The position numbers were made by a program, and so were the translations under genes. Below are positions 9,922 to 18,256 of a DNA stretch of 64,000 nt, one piece after another (within the stretch, counting starts at the first letter, position 1; each line of letters starts with the position of its first letter). The notes beneath the pieces are model-generated. The model saw only the letters and a program-made list of their open reading frames with translations, ran no database searches and was not told the DNA's origin. This stretch comes from Rhodopseudomonas palustris (GTDB lineage: Bacteria; Pseudomonadota; Alphaproteobacteria; Rhizobiales; Xanthobacteraceae), in the NCBI RefSeq assembly GCF_003591005.1, contig NZ_QYYD01000017.1, positions 1-64,000 of the forward strand, given 5' to 3'.

Positions 9922-10077
9922 GAGTTTGTGAGCTAATTAGCCGACCGCAAAATGTGGCCGAGAAGTCGGCCGTGGTTTTGAGTCAGACTCTGAGGAGCTC
10001 GGCGAAGCCGGGCGTCTTCCCGGCCATGACGAGAGTGACGACCGGGCTTTGCTTAGCAGCCGTTCAGCGTCTCTGCC

Positions 10078-11304
10078 TCACACCTTCTCCAGCGCGGCGA
10101 TCAGATCCTCGATCAGATCGTCCTTGTGCTCCAGGCCGGCCGACAGCCGGATGAAGCCTTCGCTGATACCAAGCTCGGCGCGGGCTTCCGGCTTGAGGCG
10201 CTGATGCGTCGTCGTTGCCGGGTGCGTCACGAGGCTCTTGGCATCGCCGAGATTGTTGCTGATCCGGATCAGCTTCAGCGCGTTCAGGAAGCGGAACGCC
10301 TCGGCCTTGCCGCCCTTCACCTCGAAGCCGACCAGCGTCGAGCCGGCGCCCATCTGCTTCTTCACCGTCGCGGCCTGCGGGTGATCGGCGCGACCGGGAT
10401 ACACGAGCCGCGGCACCTTCGCATGGCCTGCCAGCGCGTCGGCAATCGCCGCTGCGGTCTCGGTCTGCTGCCGGACCCGGACGCTCAATGTCTCGAGGCC
10501 CTTGAGCAGCACCCAGGCGTTGAACGGCGACAGCGACGGGCCGGTCTGGCGCAGATACATCTGGATATGTTCTTCGATGAACGCCTGCGACGACAGCACC
10601 ACGCCGCCGAGACAGCGGCCCTGGCCGTCGATGTGTTTCGTCGCGGAGTACACCACGACGTCGGCGCCGAGTTCGAGCGGGCTCTGCCAGATCGGCGTTG
10701 CGAACACGTTGTCGACCACGAGCCGCGCGCCGGCCGCATGCGCGATCTCGGCGATCGCACCGATGTCGAGCACGTCGAGCGTCGGGTTGGTCGGGCTTTC
10801 AAGGAAGAACGTCTTGGTGTTCGGCCGCGCCGCCTTCTGCCACTGATCGAGATCGAGCCCGTCGACCAGCGTCGACTCGATGCCGTAGCGCGGCAGTAGG
10901 TCCTCGACCACGTAGCGGCAGGAGCCGAACATCGCCTTGGAGGCGACGACATGATCGCCGGCGCGCAGCGGCGCCAGCATCGCGGCCGTCACCGCCGCCA
11001 TGCCGGTGGCGGTCGAGCGCGCCGCCTCGGCGCCCTCGAACTCGGCCATGCGCTGCTCGAAGCTGAACACGGTCGGGTTGGAGAAGCGCGAATACTGGAA
11101 GCCGGCGTCGTCGCCGGTGAAGCGCGCTTCGCACTGCTCGGCGCTGTCGTAAACGAAGCCCTGGGTGAGGAAGATCGCCTCGGACGTCTCGCCATATTGC
11201 GAGCGCAGGCTACCGGAATGCACCAGCCGGGTTTCGCGGCGGAAATGGGCGGTTTCGGGGATGGCGATCGAAGGCTTCTCAGCCGGGGTGGTAGTCTCGG
11301 ACAT
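10078..11304 (-). CDS. metZ: O-succinylhomoserine sulfhydrylase
   Basis: A 408-residue PLP enzyme of the Cys/Met metabolism family that makes homocysteine directly from O-succinylhomoserine and sulfide. It shows the family N-terminus TRLVHSG, the QYSRFSNPTV substrate region and the PLP lysine in VVYSATKHIDGQGR. The ATG at 11304 has GGGAGACC just upstream; an ATG 13 codons earlier would lie next to the leader terminator and lacks such a site. Expression is expected to be repressed by SAM through the SAM-II riboswitch and terminator in its leader. MetZ rather than MetY is inferred from the alphaproteobacterial riboswitch context. Confidence 0.9.
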   Translation of the reverse strand: MSETTTPAEKPSIAIPETAHFRRETRLVHSGSLRSQYGETSEAIFLTQGFVYDSAEQCEARFTGDDAGFQYSRFSNPTVFSFEQRMAEFEGAEAARSTATGMAAVTAAMLAPLRAGDHVVASKAMFGSCRYVVEDLLPRYGIESTLVDGLDLDQWQKAARPNTKTFFLESPTNPTLDVLDIGAIAEIAHAAGARLVVDNVFATPIWQSPLELGADVVVYSATKHIDGQGRCLGGVVLSSQAFIEEHIQMYLRQTGPSLSPFNAWVLLKGLETLSVRVRQQTETAAAIADALAGHAKVPRLVYPGRADHPQAATVKKQMGAGSTLVGFEVKGGKAEAFRFLNALKLIRISNNLGDAKSLVTHPATTTHQRLKPEARAELGISEGFIRLSAGLEHKDDLIEDLIAALEKV

Positions 11305-11343
11305 GTGGTCTCCCTTCGTGACCACGCCGGGCGACGTGGGCAC

Positions 11344-11378
11344 AAAAAAACCGGCCTGGGGATCAACCCTCGGGCCGG
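11344..11378 (-). terminator. Intrinsic terminator in the metZ leader
   Basis: Read on the minus strand, CCGGCC, an inner AGGG/CCCC pairing and GGCCGG precede seven T residues (A-run 11344-11350 on the plus strand). It lies between the SAM-II aptamer and the metZ start, so it can serve as the expression platform. An alternative pairing partner, GGCCGGGG, lies just upstream. Confidence 0.8.
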
Positions 11379-11398
11379 GAGCGCACTGTCCCCGGCCT

Positions 11399-11452
11399 GT
11401 TTAGCGACTTATTTAACGTGGCTGCAAGCCGGCCGGCTCAAATCACCACGGG
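11399..11452 (-). ncRNA. SAM-II riboswitch aptamer
   Basis: Read on the minus strand, the segment has the SAM-II order: 5' stem strand CCGTGGTGATTTGAGCC, a GC-rich loop GGCCGGCTTGC, the closing strand AGCCACG, then TTAAATAAGTCGCTAAA. This matches the known H-type pseudoknot with its A-rich conserved tail ending GCTAAA. SAM-II riboswitches precede methionine genes in alphaproteobacteria and turn them off when SAM is abundant. Here the intrinsic terminator lies directly downstream, which points to transcriptional control. Confidence 0.88.
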
Positions 11453-11549
11453 ATAAGTCGGCTCATAATCCTCCGCACACTTCCCGTCAAGGCAGCGTTC
11501 GGATAACCGGAGAAATCCAGTCTGTTCCGCGTCTGGCGGCCCGCCCGCC

Positions 11550-12668
11550 GTGAGGATCGCCGTGCCGTTCGCGTTGCCGCCCGATGCCGATGGAATTTTG
11601 CCCGACCGCATGATCGCGGCGATGGCGGAAGCAGGCCTGATCCTGCCGGAATATCCATTCGTCGAGAGCCAGATCCAGCCGGCCAGCCTCGACCTGCGGC
11701 TCGGCCCAATCGCCTACCGTGTCCGGGCCAGCTTTCTGCCCGGGCCGGACTGCACCGTTGCCGAGCGGATCGACGAGCTGAAGCTGCACGAGATCGATCT
11801 GTCGGACGGCGCCGTGCTGGAGACCAATTGCGTCTACATCGTGCCGCTGCTGGAAAGCCTGGCGCTGCCGCGCAATATCGTCGCCGCTGCCAATCCGAAA
11901 AGCTCGACCGGCCGGCTCGACGTGTTCACCCGCGTAATCGCCGACGGCACCCGCCGCTTCGACATGATCGGAGCCGGCTATCACGGCCCGCTTTACGCGG
12001 AGATCAGCCCGAAGACCTTCCCGGTGCTGCTGCGCGAAGGCTCGCGGCTGTCGCAGGTCCGCTTCAGCGTCGGCCGCGCCGCGCTCGATGCCGATGAACT
12101 CGACGCGCTGCACGACGCCGAGCGGCTGGTCGATGCCGACGACGCCGACCTCAATGGCGGCGTCGCGCTCAGCGTCGATCTGTCGGGCGTCAATTCCAAC
12201 GGCTTCGTCGGTTATCGCGCCAAGCGCCACACCGGCGTCGTCGATATCGACCGCCGCGGCGGCTATCCGGTCGGCGAGTTCTGGGAGCCGATCGCGGCGC
12301 GGCCGGACGGCACGCTGATCCTCGACCCCGGCGAGTTCTACATCCTGGCCTCGAAGGAAGCGGTGCAAGTGCCGCCGGACTACGCGGCTGAGATGGTGCC
12401 GTTCGACCCCCTGGTCGGCGAATTCCGCGTGCACTACGCCGGCTTCTTCGATCCCGGCTTCGGTTATGAAGGTGCCGGCGGCCTCGGCTCGCGCGCAGTG
12501 CTGGAAGTCCGCTCGCGCGAGGTGCCGTTCATCCTCGAACACGGCCAGATCGTCGGTCGCCTGATCTACGAAAAAATGCTGTCCCGCCCCGATGCGATGT
12601 ACGGCCAACGCATCGGCTCGAACTATCAGGGCCAGAGCCTGAAGCTGAGCAAGCATTTCAAGGTGTAG
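11550..12668 (+). CDS. dcd: Two-domain 2'-deoxycytidine 5'-triphosphate deaminase
   Basis: A 372-residue protein consisting of two dUTPase/Dcd-like halves. The first half contains IQPASLDLRLG and ANPKSSTGRLDVFTRV, the dCTP deaminase signature with the Ser-Arg of the nucleotide-binding motif. The second contains VDIDRRGGYPVGEFWEP and FRVHYAGFFDPGFGYEG. This double-length form is roughly twice the usual Dcd (about 190 residues). It would produce dUTP for thymidylate synthesis. The annotated GTG start lacks a strong ribosome binding site, so the start could be slightly further in. It is divergent from metZ. Confidence 0.82.
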   Translation: MRIAVPFALPPDADGILPDRMIAAMAEAGLILPEYPFVESQIQPASLDLRLGPIAYRVRASFLPGPDCTVAERIDELKLHEIDLSDGAVLETNCVYIVPLLESLALPRNIVAAANPKSSTGRLDVFTRVIADGTRRFDMIGAGYHGPLYAEISPKTFPVLLREGSRLSQVRFSVGRAALDADELDALHDAERLVDADDADLNGGVALSVDLSGVNSNGFVGYRAKRHTGVVDIDRRGGYPVGEFWEPIAARPDGTLILDPGEFYILASKEAVQVPPDYAAEMVPFDPLVGEFRVHYAGFFDPGFGYEGAGGLGSRAVLEVRSREVPFILEHGQIVGRLIYEKMLSRPDAMYGQRIGSNYQGQSLKLSKHFKV

Positions 12669-12732
12669 GCGTTTCAGCTGCTGCCGTGGCCCTCATCTTG
12701 GCGCGCTGTCGGTCGAATGCTATGTTTACCGA

Positions 12733-13341
12733 ATGAGACCTTCACCTGCCGCCAAGATCAGCGTCGGCCGGTTCCTCGCTTGGGTCGTCGGGCAGGACCA
12801 ACGCTATGAGCTGGTCGAAGGCGAGGTGTTCGCGATGGCCGGCGCAGGCAGTCGCCACGACGCGATCGTCGTCAATCTCACTGCGGCCATCCATGCCCAA
12901 ATCAAGGGCGGCCCCTGCCAGACTTTCACCGGTGATACCTATGTGGCGACCTCAGTCGCGACTCGCCGCATGCCCGATCTCGGCGTCGATTGCGGCAAGC
13001 CAGAAGATGAATCTCTCGTCGCAGACAAGCCGGCCTTGTTGGTCGAGGTGTTGTCGCCGACCACCAGCGGATTCGACGTGACGGTGAAACTCGCTGAGTA
13101 TCAGACGCTCGCGTCGCTGGACTATATTCTGTTCATCGACACCGAGATGCCGAGCGCACACCTCTATCGCCGCGGCGACGATCGAAGCTGGAGCAATGAA
13201 GTCTTCAAGGGTCTGGATGCCGCCCTTGATCTGCCGAAACTGGGCGTGCGCCCGACGCTCGCCGAAGTCTACGACGGGCTACAGTTTCGTGAGCGTCCGC
13301 GGCTTGTCGAGGATTCGAACGGACGAGATGGTGAGACGTAG
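12733..13341 (+). CDS. Uma2 family (DUF820) putative endonuclease
   Basis: A 202-residue protein of the Uma2 family, a PD-(D/E)XK-like nuclease fold common in cyanobacteria and some proteobacteria. Visible blocks are RYELVEGEVFAMAGAGSRHD, RMPDLGVDCG and PALLVEVLSPTTSGFD..VKLAEYQTL, which supply the Asp, Glu and Lys expected of the fold. A second member sits convergently at 13436-14080. The biological role of the family is not established. Confidence 0.78.
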   Translation: MRPSPAAKISVGRFLAWVVGQDQRYELVEGEVFAMAGAGSRHDAIVVNLTAAIHAQIKGGPCQTFTGDTYVATSVATRRMPDLGVDCGKPEDESLVADKPALLVEVLSPTTSGFDVTVKLAEYQTLASLDYILFIDTEMPSAHLYRRGDDRSWSNEVFKGLDAALDLPKLGVRPTLAEVYDGLQFRERPRLVEDSNGRDGET

Positions 13342-13435
13342 TCGTGGCCGGCGCAGCCGCATCGGTTTTACGTCAGCCGCTCGATTGCACAGGCGCACCG
13401 TGCGTTGGAACGATCAACGCCTGAGTGGAGGAAGC

Positions 13436-14080
13436 TCAAGGAGTCGTCGAACAGGTGCTGATTGCCTGGCTGCGTGGCCGAAGCGGTGTGCCGTCGTAGA
13501 GGTCGCCGAGCCCGCACTGCAGGCCGAACGCGGGAAGATGCAGTTCGGTTTCGCCGCCGCTCAGCGTCGATGACTGCCAGTTATCACCGATCCTGAGGTC
13601 GATCTCTGCTTCGATGCGGTCCTGCCGTACGATCAGCACAGCCTCGCAAGGCCGATGCGCGCGATAGATTTTGCGCTTGGCCTCGATCCAGCGTTCCTGT
13701 GTGCCTGGCACGGCGAGAACCTCGTCACTCGCCGAGACCACCTCGGCGAGGAGGTAGACGCGCTCAACGAAGCGCTGCCCTAGGCCGAAGTCCGCTTCGA
13801 TCACACATACGTCGGGTTCCGGCCGGAAGTCGCCTGTGCCGAGTTCTATGCCGGTCCGCTGGATGGCGATGCGGCTGGGATCATGCGCTGCCAGCGCCTC
13901 GTTGAGCAGTCGGCTGAGGTTCGTCGCAATCCAGTTGTGAGCAATGGTCGGGGGTGTCATCATCACGGGAGCACCGGCAATCAGCTCCCATCGCTCGTGG
14001 TCAGGACGGCTCTGCTGAAACAGCCGAAACTCCGCGCCGGTCATCCGGCCGGATAGTCGGTCCTGAAGGGCGAGGCCCAT
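13436..14080 (-). CDS. Uma2 family (DUF820) putative endonuclease
   Basis: A 214-residue Uma2-family protein, distantly related to its convergent neighbour. Recognisable pieces are HERWELIAGAPVMMTPPT, FRPEPDVCVIEAD and VYLLAEVVSASDEVLAVPGT, with a lysine following in AKRKIYRAH. The ATG at 14080 has AGGAGG eight bases upstream and is preferred over two in-frame starts further out. Function unknown beyond the nuclease-like fold. Confidence 0.75.
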   Translation of the reverse strand: MGLALQDRLSGRMTGAEFRLFQQSRPDHERWELIAGAPVMMTPPTIAHNWIATNLSRLLNEALAAHDPSRIAIQRTGIELGTGDFRPEPDVCVIEADFGLGQRFVERVYLLAEVVSASDEVLAVPGTQERWIEAKRKIYRAHRPCEAVLIVRQDRIEAEIDLRIGDNWQSSTLSGGETELHLPAFGLQCGLGDLYDGTPLRPRSQAISTCSTTP

Positions 14081-14157
14081 GGGATCCTCCTGGCGAGGTC
14101 TTGAAAGCTCGACCATATGCCTGCCGCCCCGCGGCCTCAACCGGTGCCGGCTCGGTC

Positions 14158-15501
14158 CTACCGCGCCGCCTGCTCCCGTCCCGTCGGCGTCACCCGCCAG
14201 ACCGAGTTGCTGACGTCGTCCGCCACCAGCAGGCCCCCGCGCCGATCGATCGCGACGCCGACCGGGCGGCCCAGCGCTTCGCCTTTGTCGTTGAGGAAGC
14301 CGGTGAGGATGTCGCGGGGCGGGCCGGAGGGTTGGCCGTCCTTGAACGGCACGTAGATCACCTTATAGCCGGAATGCGGCTTGCGATTCCACGAGCCGTG
14401 CTGGCCGACGAAGGCGCCGCCTTTCATCTCGGCGGGAAACAGATCGCCGGTGTTGAAGGCGAGGCCGAGCGAGGCGGTGTGGTTGCCGAGCGCGTAGTCC
14501 GGCTTGATCGCCTTTGCCACCAGGTCCGGCCGCGGCGGCTTGATCCGCTCCTCGACATTCTGGCCGAAGTAACTGTATGGCCAGCCGTAGAAGCCGCCGT
14601 CCTGCACCGAGGTCATGTAGTCCGGCACAAGGTCGCTGCCGATTTCGTCGCGCTCGTTGACGACGACCCACAGCTTGCCGGTCTGCGGCTCCCAGGCCGG
14701 ACCGTTGGGATTGCGCAGGCCCGAAGCAAACACCCGCGTTGCGCCGCTCTGGCGATCGACTTCGAGCACCGCGGCGCGATTGACCTCCTGGTCCATGCCG
14801 TGTTCGCCGACATTGCTGTTGGAGCCGGAGGTCGCATACAGCTTGCTGCCGTCCGGGCTCGCGATGAGGTCCTTGGTCCAGTGATGGTTGAGCGGGCCGC
14901 CGGGCAGATCGGCGAGCTTGGTGCCGGGCGTCGTGATGCGGGTGTCGCCCGGATTGTAGGTGAAGCGCATGATGCCGTCGGTGTTGGCGACGTAGAAGTC
15001 GCTGCCGACCAGCGCCATGCCGAACGGCGAGTTGAGGCCGTCGAGGAAGGTGGAGCGGATTTCCGCGACGCCGTCGCCGTCGGCGTCGCGCAGCAGCGTG
15101 ATGCGGTTGGCGCTCGGTGTGCGTGCGCCGGCGCGGCCCATCACATATTCGGCGACGATGCGCTTGATGGACTTGCCCTGCTCGGGGCGTTCGGGCGCGT
15201 TGGTCTCGGCGACCAGCACGTCGCCGTTCGGCAGCACATGCAACGTACGCGGATGGTCGAGCCCCTGAGCAAAGGCAGCCACCGCCATGCCCTCGGCAGG
15301 CTTCGGCTTGGCGCCCTCGGCGAAGCGGACCGCCGGGGCGATGTTGACGGTGGGCAGCAGCTGGCTGTTCGGCTCCGGCAGCTTCGGCGACGGGCCGTAA
15401 TCCTCACCCTGGGCGAGCTGGGTCTGGTCGCCGCAGGCCGCCAGCGGCAGCGCTACCGCGACACACAAGGCAATACGGCTGATCGTCACGGGTCGTCGCA
15501 T
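14158..15501 (-). CDS. Sorbosone-dehydrogenase-like beta-propeller lipoprotein
   Basis: A 447-residue exported protein. The N-terminus is a lipoprotein signal with lipobox LAAC at about residue 24. The rest is a six-bladed glucose/sorbosone dehydrogenase propeller: FAQGLDHPRTLHVLPNGDVL, LRDADGDGV, SPFGMALVG, FASGLRNPNG..WEP, HGSWNRKPHSGYKV and VAIDRRGGLLVADD. Related enzymes are PQQ-dependent periplasmic aldose dehydrogenases. The ATG at 15501 has GGAGAG in front and gives a clean signal peptide. The actual substrate and cofactor use are not shown by sequence. Confidence 0.8.
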   Translation of the reverse strand: MRRPVTISRIALCVAVALPLAACGDQTQLAQGEDYGPSPKLPEPNSQLLPTVNIAPAVRFAEGAKPKPAEGMAVAAFAQGLDHPRTLHVLPNGDVLVAETNAPERPEQGKSIKRIVAEYVMGRAGARTPSANRITLLRDADGDGVAEIRSTFLDGLNSPFGMALVGSDFYVANTDGIMRFTYNPGDTRITTPGTKLADLPGGPLNHHWTKDLIASPDGSKLYATSGSNSNVGEHGMDQEVNRAAVLEVDRQSGATRVFASGLRNPNGPAWEPQTGKLWVVVNERDEIGSDLVPDYMTSVQDGGFYGWPYSYFGQNVEERIKPPRPDLVAKAIKPDYALGNHTASLGLAFNTGDLFPAEMKGGAFVGQHGSWNRKPHSGYKVIYVPFKDGQPSGPPRDILTGFLNDKGEALGRPVGVAIDRRGGLLVADDVSNSVWRVTPTGREQAAR

Positions 15502-15644
15502 CACGTCTCTCCACTCAGGAACATGCCACCCCAATAGCGCAGCCCGGCTTGCGTTCGACAACAGGCCATGAAAAATCTGTGAGGCGGCCTGCTGCGGTGA
15601 CGCAGCGACAAAATGACAACAACGCCGCGGGAACGGGAGACGAA

Positions 15645-16685
15645 ATGTCCGACGCCGAACGCGAGGCGCAGTGGCGCCGCTGGCGCAGCGTGGCCGATCT
15701 GTACCACGCCTGCTTCACCGGGCTGGTGCTGACGCTGGTGAGTCGGCGCGGCACGTCGGACGCCGCCGAATTCGTGTTCAATGTGTTTCGCCGCCAACAG
15801 CAGGAGCGGTTCGTCGCGGGGCTCAGCAAGCTCGGCCTCGCGCACCTGCCGCCGGCGGTCGCGGCCGCGCAGTATCACTATCTGTCGAACTGGATCGGCG
15901 GCGTGCATGTCGAATATATGGTTGAGAGCGACCGCAAGGCATGGATTCGCTACCCGCCGCCGCGTTGGATCTGGCGCGGCACCGCGATCTGCGGCGTGCC
16001 GGGCGAGGTGTCCAAGGCGATGCTGCGCGGCTGGCACGGCAACAACGGCATCGCGCTCGGCCACCCCAGCCTCGGCTTTGTCTGCACCAAGCAGAGCGTC
16101 GACGGCCAGGACGGCCTCGAAGGCTATTACTTCGACTACGATCACCCGCTCGAGCCGGACCAGCGTGTGGTATTCGCCCGGCATCTCGAGGCGCCGCTGT
16201 TCGACCCGGCGCAGGCGCCGGCGCTGCCGGTCGAGAGCTGGCCACGGCCGCGGCTGGAGAAAGCCTATCGCAACTACGCGATGGAATATGTCCGCACCGC
16301 CGCACCGGTCGCGGTGCAATTGTTCGGTCCGGTCGATGCCTCGTATCTGTTGCAGCTCACCGGCAAGCTGATCGGTATGCAGTCGTATGACGAGCTTGCT
16401 CCCGGGCTCGGCGAAACCGGCCGCGATGCCGCAGGGTTCGCGCGGCTGCTGCAAGCGCTGCTCGCCGCACAGGGCGACGACGTCGGATTGCACGACACCG
16501 GCGACGGCTTCGATCTGCGCCAGGCGCGCTGGACGCTGCTGGACGGCATCGGCGATGCCCATCCGGCTTGCATCCGGATCCTGGAAGGTCTGGTCGAGGG
16601 GCTGGCGGCGGCTTGCGGGCGGCGGATCACCGCACGGTTGTCGAGCGAAGTGGGCGCCTCGCCATTGGTCTGGTCGGTGCGCTGA
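15645..16685 (+). CDS. Conserved hypothetical protein, family not recognised
   Basis: A 346-residue soluble protein with many Trp, Tyr and His residues and no signal peptide or membrane segment. Notable stretches are WRSVADLYHACFTG near the start, YHYLSNWIGGVHVEYM, RYPPPRWIWRG and GWHGNNGIALGHPSLGFVCT. The internal ATG at 15645, preceded by GGGAGACGAA, is chosen over an open frame reaching 15549. It is divergent from the sorbosone-dehydrogenase-like gene and 113 bp upstream of a MATE exporter. No catalytic motif was identified. Confidence 0.7.
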   Translation: MSDAEREAQWRRWRSVADLYHACFTGLVLTLVSRRGTSDAAEFVFNVFRRQQQERFVAGLSKLGLAHLPPAVAAAQYHYLSNWIGGVHVEYMVESDRKAWIRYPPPRWIWRGTAICGVPGEVSKAMLRGWHGNNGIALGHPSLGFVCTKQSVDGQDGLEGYYFDYDHPLEPDQRVVFARHLEAPLFDPAQAPALPVESWPRPRLEKAYRNYAMEYVRTAAPVAVQLFGPVDASYLLQLTGKLIGMQSYDELAPGLGETGRDAAGFARLLQALLAAQGDDVGLHDTGDGFDLRQARWTLLDGIGDAHPACIRILEGLVEGLAAACGRRITARLSSEVGASPLVWSVR

Positions 16686-16798
16686 GCCGTCCTGATGTTC
16701 CCGTCTTTCACCTATGCGTCGCACGGCCTCGCTTTGCGCCGGATCGATGCTAGGAACGAAGGCAAGGCGCGGCATTGAGATCGGGCCGGGAGGAAACG

Positions 16799-18247
16799 AT
16801 GTCCGACGTCGCCGTCGCCGAATTGCCGCCCGTTGCGGCCGAGCCGCTGCTGCGGCCCGGCGCCGCGCCGCCGCCTCCACCGAAGAATCCGCTGCTCGAC
16901 GACGCGATCCTGCCGACACTGCTGCGGCTGTCCTGGCCCAATATGCTGGCGCTGACGGCCGGCACCTGCGTGGTGATCGCCGAGACCTCCTATATCGGCC
17001 GGCTCGGCACCGAGGCGCTGGCCGCGATGGCGCTGGTGTTTCCGTTCGTGATCCTGGTCATGACGATGTCGGGCGGGGCGATGGGCGGCGGTGTCGCCTC
17101 GGCGATCGCCCGCGCGCTCGGCTCCGGCGATCACGACCGCGCCGCCGCGTTGGCGATCCATGCGCTGCTGATCGGGCTCGGCCTCGGCCTCGTCTCCACG
17201 CTCGTGATGCTGCTGTTCGGCGCCAAGGCGCTGGAACTGCTCGGCGGCCGCGGCAATGTGCTGGCGCAGGCGATCGGCTACGTGCACATCTTCTTCGCCG
17301 GCGCGGTGGTGCCGTGGCTGATGAACACGCTGGCGGCGATCCTGCGCGGCACCGGCAACATGAAGCTGCCGTCGCTGATCATTTTGCTCTCGGCGATGCT
17401 GCAGGTCGTGCTCGGCGGCGTGCTCGGGCTGGGCCTTGGGCCGATCCCGAGCTTCGGCATGCCGGGCGTCGCCGCCGGCACACTGACTGCATTCTCGATC
17501 GGCATGGCGGTGATGGCCTGGTACATCTTCTCCGGCCGCGCCCGCGTGCAGCCGAGCCTTCGGACGCTGCGGATTCGGCGCGGCATGTTCGTCGACATCC
17601 TCAAGGTCGGCGCGGTGGCCTGCTTCACGCCGCTGCAGTCGGTGCTGAGCATCATCATCTTCACCCACATGCTGGCGCATTTCGGCACGGCCGTTCTGGC
17701 CGGCTTCGGCATCGGCGCACGGCTCGAATTCATGCTGACGTCGCTTGCTTTTGCGGTCGGCATCGCCTCGGTGCCGATGATCGGTATGGCGATCGGCGCC
17801 GGGCGGATCAAGCGGGCGCGCAGCATCGCCTGGATCGCGGCGCTGGTGTCGTTTCTAACGGTCGGCGTCGTCGCCACCGCGATCGCGTTCTTCCCGCATC
17901 TGTGGGTGGACCTGTTCACCAGCGACGCGGCCGTCAAGCTCGCTGGCGAGCGCTATCTGCAGGTGGCGGCGCCGTTCTACGCGTTCATCGGGCTATCGAT
18001 CTCGCTGTATTTTTCGGCGCAGGGCGCCGCCAAGGTGCTCGGCCCGGTGCTGGCGCAATCGGCGCGGCTGATCTTCGTGGTGATCGGCGGCTGGCTGCTG
18101 ATGGTGAACCACGGCAGTGCCGGTAATTTCTTCGCGCTCGCCGCCGCCTCGATGGTGCTACTCGGGCTCGGCTGCGTTGTCAGCGTGCTGGTGACGCGGT
18201 GGGAGCCGAAGAAAATGGCGGTGATGGCGCCGCCGATGCTCGACTGA
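16799..18247 (+). CDS. MATE family efflux transporter
   Basis: A 482-residue inner-membrane protein with about twelve hydrophobic segments in two related halves, as in MATE cation/drug antiporters. Halves open with LPTLLRLSWPNMLALTAGTC and, after the middle loop, with GAVACFTPLQSVLSI; MSGGAMGGGVASAIARALG is the usual N-half signature. The first 40 residues are proline-rich and cytoplasmic. The ATG at 16799 follows GGAGGAAACG. Substrate unknown. Confidence 0.88.
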   Translation: MSDVAVAELPPVAAEPLLRPGAAPPPPPKNPLLDDAILPTLLRLSWPNMLALTAGTCVVIAETSYIGRLGTEALAAMALVFPFVILVMTMSGGAMGGGVASAIARALGSGDHDRAAALAIHALLIGLGLGLVSTLVMLLFGAKALELLGGRGNVLAQAIGYVHIFFAGAVVPWLMNTLAAILRGTGNMKLPSLIILLSAMLQVVLGGVLGLGLGPIPSFGMPGVAAGTLTAFSIGMAVMAWYIFSGRARVQPSLRTLRIRRGMFVDILKVGAVACFTPLQSVLSIIIFTHMLAHFGTAVLAGFGIGARLEFMLTSLAFAVGIASVPMIGMAIGAGRIKRARSIAWIAALVSFLTVGVVATAIAFFPHLWVDLFTSDAAVKLAGERYLQVAAPFYAFIGLSISLYFSAQGAAKVLGPVLAQSARLIFVVIGGWLLMVNHGSAGNFFALAAASMVLLGLGCVVSVLVTRWEPKKMAVMAPPMLD

Positions 18248-18256
18248 GGCTGCTCC

